5,788 nucleotides of DNA. Source: Candidatus Aminicenantota bacterium (GTDB taxonomy: Bacteria > Acidobacteriota > Aminicenantia > Aminicenantales > Aminicenantaceae). Positions within the stretch are counted from its first letter, which is position 1. Each line of letters begins with the position of its first letter. Of this stretch, positions 1 through 5,322 are shown one piece after another. A program made the position numbers and the translations under genes. Location: positions 1 through 5,788 of the forward strand of contig JAUWTR010000128.1 of the NCBI GenBank assembly GCA_030614645.1, in the 5' to 3' direction. A model generated the notes under the pieces. The model worked only from the letters and a program-made list of their open reading frames with translations. It searched no databases and was not told the origin of the DNA.

Positions 1-409
1 CAAAGCTTCCTGTATAAACAGAACCATCAGAAAGCTCAATATTAGTGGATATTAGAGAAAAGCCAATTTTCATTGTTGTTTTTTCAAGAGACACACCTAA
101 GCTGTAGACACCTTCTGTGCCTTTTGGGTACCATCTTATTTCAAAACCGAAATTTCCTCCGGAAGAATTAAAATCTACGTTCTGAGAATAATTGCTGTCT
201 TCAATTTCGGGATAGTCTTTGTAGATCTCTCTTGAAATATAGCTTTTTAGAATGCTTCCAAGAGTGTTTTCTATAGCAGATTCCAATATGTTTATATTCC
301 AGCTTGATTTGTGCAGGCCGAATTCTATGTGACCTTGAGCGAAAGCAGGGGAGATAGGAAGCCAAAAAATTGTCAAGGCCGCAAGTAAAATTTTTATGAG
401 CTTTTTCAT
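1..409 (-). CDS. Exported beta-barrel-like protein, N-terminal part (cut by left edge)
   Basis: I read this frame by hand on the minus strand from the ATG at 409; 136 codons are visible and no stop occurs before the window edge. The protein begins MKKLIKILLAALTIFWLPIS and has a clear type I signal peptide: Lys-rich n-region, hydrophobic core at residues 7-19, and an AFA|Q cleavage site after residue 24. The mature part has short alternating polar/hydrophobic stretches with Gly and aromatic residues (for example FGFEIRWYPKG, YSLGVSLEKT, MKIGFSLIS), which is the pattern of antiparallel strands in an outer-membrane barrel. I do not recognise the family and assign no function. A good promoter lies at 429-457; the leader would be about a dozen bases and has no clear Shine-Dalgarno. 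It is divergent from the glycoside hydrolase at 516. Being an open gene is well supported; the barrel assignment is inference. Confidence 0.8.
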   Translation of the reverse strand, partial: MKKLIKILLAALTIFWLPISPAFAQGHIEFGLHKSSWNINILESAIENTLGSILKSYISREIYKDYPEIEDSNYSQNVDFNSSGGNFGFEIRWYPKGTEGVYSLGVSLEKTTMKIGFSLISTNIELSDGSVYTGSF

Positions 410-428
410 CTTTATTCTTTAATAAAAG

Positions 429-457
429 TTTATAGCACTCAGCAACAGCAAAGTCAA
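429..457 (-). promoter_or_regulatory. Sigma-70-type promoter of the left exported protein
   Basis: Read on the minus strand, TTGACT (452-457) is followed by a 17-bp spacer and TATAAA (429-434). Each box matches five of six consensus positions and the spacing is optimal. Transcription would start near 421-423, leaving about 12-14 bases before the ATG at 409. This is the best-looking promoter in the window. Confidence 0.6.
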
Positions 458-468
458 TTCAAGGCTAA

Positions 469-495
469 ACTAGAGGCCAAGAAGACTAGAGGCCA
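469..495. repeat. Two 11-bp direct repeats between divergent promoters
   Basis: ACTAGAGGCCA occurs exactly at 469-479 and again at 485-495, a 16-bp period with a 5-bp gap. The pair lies between the -35 box of the minus-strand promoter (452-457) and the TTGACA (497-502) facing the hydrolase gene, ending one base before the latter. That is a position where a regulator could bind. It could equally be a chance small duplication. Confidence 0.55.
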
Positions 496-496
496 G

Positions 497-525
497 TTGA
501 CATATTCGCTTTCCTGTGTTAAAAA
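497..525 (+). promoter_or_regulatory. Candidate promoter of the glycoside hydrolase gene
   Basis: A perfect TTGACA (497-502) is followed after 17 bp by TAAAAA (520-525, four of six matches) preceded by a TGT extended -10 element at 517-519. Transcription would start near 532. If real, the GTG at 516 lies inside the promoter and would not be on this transcript; the in-frame GTG at 540, about 8 bases after the predicted start site, would then be the real start codon. Confidence 0.4.
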
Positions 526-2024
526 AATTTGATAGAAAAGTGAGATATTCCAAATATAAACAGAAGACAAGTATATTTTTTTTATTAGTAGCTGTACTTT
601 ATTCCTTCTCTTTCAGCCAGTATAGCTCTTCTCCTTATGGCATAAATGCTCATGTTCCCAATTCTCAAGTAATTGAAATGATTCATAAAGCAGGGATCAA
701 ATGGATAAGAATAGATTTTGAGTGGAATTTGATAGAACCCTTGAATAATCAATTTAATTGGCAAGACATAGATGATGTAGTAGATAAAGCCAGCGCAAAT
801 GGAATATGTATATTGGCAAACATGGGCGGAACTCCCTCTTGGGCAAATAATGGTAAAAGAAAAAACGTTCCGCCCGTAAATAAGGCTTATTGGAAAAATT
901 TTGTCAGATGGACAGTTAATCGGTATAAGAAAAAAATTAAATATTGGGCAATGTGGAATGAACCGAATTTGAATAAATTCTGGGCAGGCTCAGTTGAAGA
1001 ATATCTTGATCTAATCCTTATTCCAGGGGCCGAAGCAGCAAAAATGATTGATCCAAGCTGCAAGATTGTGGGGCCGGATTTAGCGCATTTACATTCTAAA
1101 GAAAGCAAATGGAATATTTGGTTGAGGAAAATTATTAGATACGGGGGAAAAGAAAACCTGGATGTGATTTCTCATCATATTTATGATAATGATGGCCCCT
1201 TAGATATTATTAATAAACTGGAGTGGGATCAAGCTCCCCTGATTCCTGCAGTAGTAAAAGTTCTGCAGGAAGAAGGAGTAGATAATAAGCCTTTCTGGAT
1301 CACTGAAACAGGTTGGGATACGGATGAGGTCGGGGAAAATGTTCAATCTGATTATTATCTAGAATTTCTGCTAAGGAGGGAGAACCGGACTTATATTAAC
1401 AAGATATTTTTTTATCAGATTATTGATGATGTAGTTCCCGAAAATCCTAAATTTGGCATAATTAGTAATAATTATATAGCAAAGAAAGCTTATGATACCT
1501 ATAAAAAATTTATTGCTGGATTATATCCGCCGATCGATCCTATACCTAGTAATGAAGACAATATTTGTCCCTTTATTTCAACAAGGAACAATGGGACTGA
1601 CTCGTCAGTCGAAATCGCCTCTGTAAGACATGTTAGAGATTCTATTTTAAAAAAGACGATTAAAGGGAACCAATTGGTTAAAGAGTATTATAAATATGCA
1701 CCCGAAGTTAATTATATAATTAAAATGGATTCCTATGCTCGCAGTTTGGCTTTTGACAGCCTGAAGCCTGTTGTATCCTTCTGCAAGGAAATATTTCTAA
1801 ATAGATATATTGGATTAGAGGAAAGATATTTGTCTGAAGTTGAAATAGATAAAATAATGGAACTCGTACGGTTGTTAGAATATTATGCCAGCCCGGAATT
1901 AAAGAAAAAGTTACATTATTATAAAAATAATTTCTTACATAGTAGTAAAAAATCGTTGAATGAATTGATCCTAAAATTGGAGTTCGACTTACCTGAAGTA
2001 TTCATAAAAAAACGACAACATTAA
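516..2024 (+). CDS. Exported clan GH-A glycoside hydrolase with CFI-box-like C-terminal module
   Basis: The 502-residue product (numbered from GTG 516) starts with a basic n-region and a hydrophobic segment (residues 19-34), probably a signal peptide cleaved near residue 35. Residues about 40-335 form a clan GH-A TIM barrel resembling GH39/GH5-type proteins: WIRIDFEW with Arg65 early in the barrel, WNEPN with the expected acid/base Glu149, SHHIYD at 219-224, and WITETGWD with the expected nucleophile Glu264. It should therefore be a retaining glycosidase acting outside the cytoplasm; the substrate cannot be read from the sequence. Residues about 351-420 resemble the CFI-box-CTERM module (CPFIST, VRHVRDSIL, LVKEYYKYAPEV), followed by an 80-residue charged helical tail instead of a membrane segment. 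The start is uncertain: GTG 516 has no Shine-Dalgarno, and GTG 540 fits the promoter and gives a more usual signal peptide (494 residues). The gene appears more AT-rich than its neighbours. Confidence 0.85.
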   Translation: MLKKFDRKVRYSKYKQKTSIFFLLVAVLYSFSFSQYSSSPYGINAHVPNSQVIEMIHKAGIKWIRIDFEWNLIEPLNNQFNWQDIDDVVDKASANGICILANMGGTPSWANNGKRKNVPPVNKAYWKNFVRWTVNRYKKKIKYWAMWNEPNLNKFWAGSVEEYLDLILIPGAEAAKMIDPSCKIVGPDLAHLHSKESKWNIWLRKIIRYGGKENLDVISHHIYDNDGPLDIINKLEWDQAPLIPAVVKVLQEEGVDNKPFWITETGWDTDEVGENVQSDYYLEFLLRRENRTYINKIFFYQIIDDVVPENPKFGIISNNYIAKKAYDTYKKFIAGLYPPIDPIPSNEDNICPFISTRNNGTDSSVEIASVRHVRDSILKKTIKGNQLVKEYYKYAPEVNYIIKMDSYARSLAFDSLKPVVSFCKEIFLNRYIGLEERYLSEVEIDKIMELVRLLEYYASPELKKKLHYYKNNFLHSSKKSLNELILKLEFDLPEVFIKKRQH

Positions 2025-2037
2025 ATATTGTTGCAAA

Positions 2038-2065
2038 TTGACTTTTAAAAATGGGTTTCTATTGT
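2038..2065 (+). promoter_or_regulatory. Candidate promoter of the ThyX-like gene
   Basis: TTGACT (2038-2043) and TATTGT (2060-2065, four of six matches) are separated by 16 bp. The surrounding AATTGACTTT is identical to the -35 context of the stronger promoter at 450-459 on the other strand. Transcription would start only a few bases before the ATG at 2076, implying an almost leaderless message, in line with the lack of a Shine-Dalgarno there. Cotranscription with the hydrolase gene, 51 bp upstream with no terminator in between, is the alternative. Confidence 0.3.
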
Positions 2066-2075
2066 TATAGTTGTT

Positions 2076-3551
2076 ATGAAAGTTATTTTAGCTGGTTATA
2101 ATGTTGACAGCTCTGTGCTGAAAGAGTTGAAATCCATTTCCCCCCGGGCTGACATTACACCGGAGACATTATCTGCCGCATATGCGCGAATTTCCCGAGA
2201 CCCTCGTCCTGTGGATGAACTGCGGGCAGTTGCCCGCCAGGAAGTGGAGAAGGCTAAGCGTTCGAATCAAAACATTATATTCAAGATGGGCCATCACTCT
2301 GTGGCAGAACATGCGGTGTTTAATTTTGATATAATCGGAATAAGCCGCCTGGCGACAGAGGAGCTTGAGAAATTCCGGTTGTGCTCATATACAGAGAAAT
2401 CTCAGAGGTATATTAGCCTTAAAAATAATTTTATAATCCCCGAAGAAATTAGAAAGGCTGGAATGCAGGAGATTTTTGTAAAAATGATAAGGGATCAGAA
2501 TGATTTTTACCATAAACTGTATAAGAAATTGCATCCGTATTTTTTTAACAAAAATTCGCATTTGGCTGCTGATAAAAAAAACCATAAAATTATTGATGGC
2601 TGGGCTAAGGAAGACGCCCGTTATGTGATAAGTCTGGCTACTGAAGGCCAATTGGGGATGACTGTTAATGCTCGAAATCTGGAATATCTTATCCGCCGTT
2701 TTGCTTCAAAATCTTTGGCTGAGGTTAAAGAGCTTCAGGAGAAATTGTTTGAGTTAGCTAAGGAAGTTGCCCCGTCTATCATCCTATTTACAGAAGCTAA
2801 TGATTTTGACTCCAGGACTTATCCCGACCTGGAAGAAACTGCTGGAAAATGTATGGGGAATTTTCCTGCTAATGCAGGAAAATCTGTCAAGCTGGTGGAT
2901 TTTTCCCCAGAAGCGGATCTAAAGTTGGTGGCTGCACTAATACATACTTCCTCTTCTAACTCCTATTCCCAATGCCTGGAAAAAGCTAAGTCTTTAAGTG
3001 AATCAGAACTTTTAGGTCTAATAAAAACCACATTCAAGCATATGGAGTTTTTTGATGCTGCTCTACGTGAATTTGAATTTATCGACTTGACTTTTGATTT
3101 GATTATCTCAGCGACCTGTTTCGCCCAACTAAAACGTCATCGCATGGCAACTCTTACCACTCAGAATTATAATCCCATCCTGGGAGTAACCATACCAGCA
3201 TCAGTTGAAGAGACCGGAATGAGGGATAAGTTCCTTCAGATTGTGGAAAAGACTAATGATGTCTATTTAAAACTGAAGAAAAGGATAGAATCCGGTGCTG
3301 AATATGTTTTAACTAATGCCCACAAACGCAGAGTGCTATTTAAAATAAATGCTAGGGAATTATATCACTTTTCACGCTTACGGGAAGATGCCACTGCACA
3401 ATGGGATATTCGAGGAATCGCAGCACAAATGAGTGAATTAGCAAAGAATGAAATGCCTAAGGCCTGCTTGATGCTGGGAGGAAAGGATGTTTACCTAGAA
3501 ACGTATAAAAAAATATTTAAAAAAGTGCCGAAGCAAAAAACTTTCCTATAA
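2076..3551 (+). CDS. Duplicated ThyX-like (FAD-dependent thymidylate synthase family) protein
   Basis: The 491-residue protein is about twice the length of ordinary ThyX (roughly 220-250 residues) and contains two ThyX-like halves. Half 1 (about 1-240) has GHHSVAEH at 72-79, then KFRLCSYTEKSQRY at 99-112, which keeps the Ser/Arg of the ThyX signature (Ser109, Arg111) but has KFR where RHR is expected; it also has NARNL at 198-202 but lacks the following AQxEIR segment. Half 2 (about 271-488) keeps RHR (354-356), NAREL (425-429) and AQWDIR (441-446), but lacks the HxSxxEH motif and the Ser-x-Arg end of the signature. ThyX makes dTMP from dUMP using methylene-tetrahydrofolate, NADPH and FAD at sites built from several subunits. 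Whether this protein does so is uncertain; proteins of this double type are usually labelled thymidylate synthase by homology. ATG 2076 gives the expected N-terminus MKVILAGYNVD; no Shine-Dalgarno is seen. Confidence 0.88.
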   Translation: MKVILAGYNVDSSVLKELKSISPRADITPETLSAAYARISRDPRPVDELRAVARQEVEKAKRSNQNIIFKMGHHSVAEHAVFNFDIIGISRLATEELEKFRLCSYTEKSQRYISLKNNFIIPEEIRKAGMQEIFVKMIRDQNDFYHKLYKKLHPYFFNKNSHLAADKKNHKIIDGWAKEDARYVISLATEGQLGMTVNARNLEYLIRRFASKSLAEVKELQEKLFELAKEVAPSIILFTEANDFDSRTYPDLEETAGKCMGNFPANAGKSVKLVDFSPEADLKLVAALIHTSSSNSYSQCLEKAKSLSESELLGLIKTTFKHMEFFDAALREFEFIDLTFDLIISATCFAQLKRHRMATLTTQNYNPILGVTIPASVEETGMRDKFLQIVEKTNDVYLKLKKRIESGAEYVLTNAHKRRVLFKINARELYHFSRLREDATAQWDIRGIAAQMSELAKNEMPKACLMLGGKDVYLETYKKIFKKVPKQKTFL

Positions 3552-3632
3552 TGAAGCATCACTGTTAAAATCAGATTAATAGTAAATTACGGGCTGAGCC
3601 GCTTGTGGATAATCCAGGCTAGTTTGAATAAT
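3552..3632. other. Convergent intergenic spacer without a clear terminator
   Basis: This 81-bp gap separates the 3' ends of the ThyX-like gene and purN. It holds a short hairpin, TGGA-TAA-TCCA at 3606-3616, that can be nested in AGCC/GGCT arms (from about 3597 to 3620), but neither strand shows a following T-run, so I do not call an intrinsic terminator. It also contains one copy of a 16-bp repeat (3609-3624). Confidence 0.5.
3609..3624. repeat. 16-bp repeat, copy 1 (downstream of purN)
   Basis: ATAATCCAGGCTAGTT matches ATAATCCAGGATAGTT at 5282-5297 in 15 of 16 positions and in the same orientation. This copy begins 8 bases beyond the purN stop codon. With only two copies visible, it may be a dispersed intergenic element or chance. 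Confidence 0.4.
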
Positions 3633-4268
3633 TTATGTTATAAATACTCTCCGCCCTCGAACTTCAAGCCGGCCTTCAAAGTAAAGTCTTACAGCTTCCG
3701 GATATATTTTGTGTTCTTTTTTTAAGATCCTTGCACTTAAAGTTTCTTCTGTATCATTCTGTTTAACCGGCACTACTGCTTGAATGATGATGGGGCCCAT
3801 ATCTACTTCTGCTTCAACAAAATGTACGGTGGCGCCAGAAAACCTGACGCCCCAATCAATGGCTTTTTCTTGAACGTGAAGTCCGGGGAAAGATGGCAGC
3901 AACGCTGGATGTATGTTTATGATCTTGTTTTTAAACTTACGGCAAAGACCTGTGGTCAGTATTTTCATATACCCCGCCAAACAGATCAGGTCGATTTCTC
4001 TCTTTTTAACTTCTTCAGCAATTCTTTCATCATAAGCTTCACGTGAATCAAAGTTTTTAGGCCGCAAGTATAGAGTTTCTAGCCCTATCTCACGGGCATG
4101 TAATAGACCGGGTGCAGCTTTTTTATTGCTGAATACTAAAGCAATATCAGCGTTTATGTTGCCTGACTGGACGGCATCTGAAAGAGCCAGAAAATTTGAG
4201 CCTCTTCCGGATAGGAAGACAGCTATTTTCCCTCTTTTTTTCGGGCTTTTATAAATTTCTTCCTGCAT
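3633..4268 (-). CDS. purN: Phosphoribosylglycinamide formyltransferase (GAR transformylase 1)
   Basis: PurN transfers a formyl group from 10-formyltetrahydrofolate to GAR, giving FGAR in de novo purine synthesis in the cytoplasm. The 211-residue length matches the family (E. coli PurN has 212). Visible motifs are the phosphate-binding loop SGRGSNF (20-26), LAGYMKIL (98-104), the catalytic NIHPALLPSFPG (118-129, with Asn118 and His120), and SGATVHFVEAEVDMGP (144-159) with the catalytic Asp156. The complete set predicts an active enzyme. The N-terminus has about 12 residues more than usual before the first strand, but ATG 4268 is supported by a good Shine-Dalgarno, AAAGGA, with the AGGA core 6 bases upstream. 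That site sits across the stop codon of the barrel-protein gene and the 10-bp gap after it, so the two are probably cotranscribed and may be translationally coupled. PurL lies two genes upstream. Confidence 0.96.
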   Translation of the reverse strand: MQEEIYKSPKKRGKIAVFLSGRGSNFLALSDAVQSGNINADIALVFSNKKAAPGLLHAREIGLETLYLRPKNFDSREAYDERIAEEVKKREIDLICLAGYMKILTTGLCRKFKNKIINIHPALLPSFPGLHVQEKAIDWGVRFSGATVHFVEAEVDMGPIIIQAVVPVKQNDTEETLSARILKKEHKIYPEAVRLYFEGRLEVRGRRVFIT

Positions 4269-4278
4269 TTTTTGTCCT

Positions 4279-5139
4279 TTAAAAATTTATTATTATCCCG
4301 AGTTTAACTGAAAAGCCGCTGAGGTTTATTTCAGCCGTCTTTACAGAGCGATAGTTTTCACCGCTTGGTTCTTGTTCCATAATTTGGAATTTTGAATACC
4401 ACAATTCAGCACTCGTGCTATATTCTTCAAAGAAGTAAAGAGTTCCATGTGTGCCTAATTCATCCTTTTCTTTAAAACTGTCGAGATTAGCTTTCCGGAA
4501 TGAGCCTTCAAAAAAAAAATTTATTCCCGGGTTGGTCTCTACCATCAGTCCCAGAGACCCGGCAAGTAAAGGTCCTTTGGTTTTTGCATTCTGGTAAAGG
4601 ATATAGTTATAATTATCCTGAGATGATTCTTTATTAGCTTTTCTTCCCACATATTTGGCCCAGATCAAACCAGTACTGCCTTTTGCATAAAGTTTGATTT
4701 TGCTGCTTAGAGGATGTAGATAATACCCGGATAGAATGATTGGAAAGGCGGTCACTTTCTGGGGGTAGGTATTGTCTCTATTATTGTTAGTGGTAATATT
4801 CTTTATCGTAATACGGATTTTTTCAGGATTAAGTTCGCTGAATATCAATCCTGCTCCTATTGATACCGCTATACGAGGATGGAAGGTAAATAGCAGTTCG
4901 CCTTCAAGATCGATTGCCTTCTTGAGACTTGTGATCTCCCCTTCAATAAAGCTAAATTTACTGTTTTGTTCACAGTATCCCTTATACCATTTCTCCCAAT
5001 TCTTGAGAATCTGGTTTATATTGGTGGGATTGATTACGCTCAGGCCTCCTGAAAGTTTTAAGCTGAAGTCAACTCCGTATGTTTTGCTTATTAAGCATAA
5101 AAATAATATCGATATAAGAATTGAGTGTTTTTTTTTCAT
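4279..5139 (-). CDS. Putative outer-membrane beta-barrel protein
   Basis: The 286-residue product begins MKKKHSILISILFLCLISKT and has a type I signal peptide probably cleaved after Gly22 (TYG|VDF). Cys15 is not in a lipobox because Leu precedes it. The mature chain shows many alternating strand-like segments (VDFSLKLSGGLS, AVSIGAGLIFSEL, KLYAKGSTGLIWAKYVG, LLAGSLGLMVETN, INFFFEGSFRKANL) separated by polar loops, and it ends FSVKLGIIINF, with the terminal Phe recognised by the BAM machinery in outer-membrane proteins. I read it as a small barrel of perhaps 8-10 strands; the family and function are not recognised. The start is the ATG at 5139, with no convincing Shine-Dalgarno. It lies 183 bp after purL and 10 bp before purN on the same strand, an unusual place for an envelope protein; its own promoter may be in the upstream gap. 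Confidence 0.85.
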   Translation of the reverse strand: MKKKHSILISILFLCLISKTYGVDFSLKLSGGLSVINPTNINQILKNWEKWYKGYCEQNSKFSFIEGEITSLKKAIDLEGELLFTFHPRIAVSIGAGLIFSELNPEKIRITIKNITTNNNRDNTYPQKVTAFPIILSGYYLHPLSSKIKLYAKGSTGLIWAKYVGRKANKESSQDNYNYILYQNAKTKGPLLAGSLGLMVETNPGINFFFEGSFRKANLDSFKEKDELGTHGTLYFFEEYSTSAELWYSKFQIMEQEPSGENYRSVKTAEINLSGFSVKLGIIINF

Positions 5140-5281
5140 TTTATTCTTGGCCTACTTAGCCTGAACTATTCATAAAAAATGTCAATGTTCATGATAACAC
5201 AATTAATATCATAAAGAGAACTGTTCCCTTCTGACAGCTGAATTCTTTGCACTTCACATCTCCGGCAACCTCGACTCGGGA

Positions 5282-5297
5282 ATAATCCAGGATAGTT
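5282..5297. repeat. 16-bp repeat, copy 2 (downstream of purL)
   Basis: ATAATCCAGGATAGTT differs from the copy at 3609-3624 at one position. This copy begins 25 bases beyond the purL stop codon, and its last two bases overlap the left arm of the inverted repeat at 5296-5315. Confidence 0.4.
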
Positions 5298-5315
5298 GAC
5301 ATTGATTTTTGTCAA
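5296..5315. repeat. Perfect 6-bp inverted repeat, TTGACA-N8-TGTCAA
   Basis: The arms TTGACA (5296-5301) and TGTCAA (5310-5315) are exact reverse complements around an 8-bp AT-rich centre, starting 7 bases after the purL stop codon. The arms equal the -35 consensus in both directions. There is no T-run after it on either strand, so it is a poor terminator; an operator or a chance palindrome is more likely. Confidence 0.45.
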
Positions 5316-5322
5316 GTAGGAG

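Larger units (their letters stand above)
5140..5322 (-). other. Intergenic gap between purL and the barrel gene, with weak promoter candidates
   Basis: Read on the minus strand, this 183-bp region has a perfect TTGACA at 5180-5185, 40 bp before the ATG at 5139, but at 17-19 bp from it no good -10 box follows. A second weak option is TTATCA about 17 bp before TATGAA just upstream. A promoter here would also serve purN. The region also holds an inverted repeat (5296-5315) and the second copy of the 16-bp repeat (5282-5297). No intrinsic terminator for purL is evident. Confidence 0.3.

Noticed and set aside
469..495. Start of a CRISPR-like array
   Set aside because: There are only two 11-bp units with a 5-bp gap and no cas gene nearby.
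2066..2071. TATAGT as -10 box of the ThyX-like gene
   Set aside because: It matches five of six consensus positions but ends 4 bases before the ATG, so transcription would start inside the gene and lose the conserved N-terminus.
3597..3620. Nested short hairpin between the ThyX-like gene and purN as a bidirectional terminator
   Set aside because: The stems are only 3-4 bp with a bulge and neither strand has a T-run after it.
3780..4046. Plus-strand open frame of 88 codons
   Set aside because: It is antisense to conserved purN codons, including the catalytic motifs, and shows no feature of its own.
5074..5139. Lipoprotein signal in the barrel gene (Cys15 in the signal peptide)
   Set aside because: The residue before Cys is Leu, which does not fit a lipobox, and a normal cleavage site follows at residue 22.
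5128..5149. Shared AAGAATAAA before the start codons of the two barrel-like genes (also at 410-419)
   Set aside because: The match is short and A-rich, so it is likely composition and not a common control element.
4772..5164. Plus-strand open frame of 130 codons
   Set aside because: It lies wholly opposite the barrel gene; its hydrophobic appearance comes from reading strand-rich coding sequence backwards.
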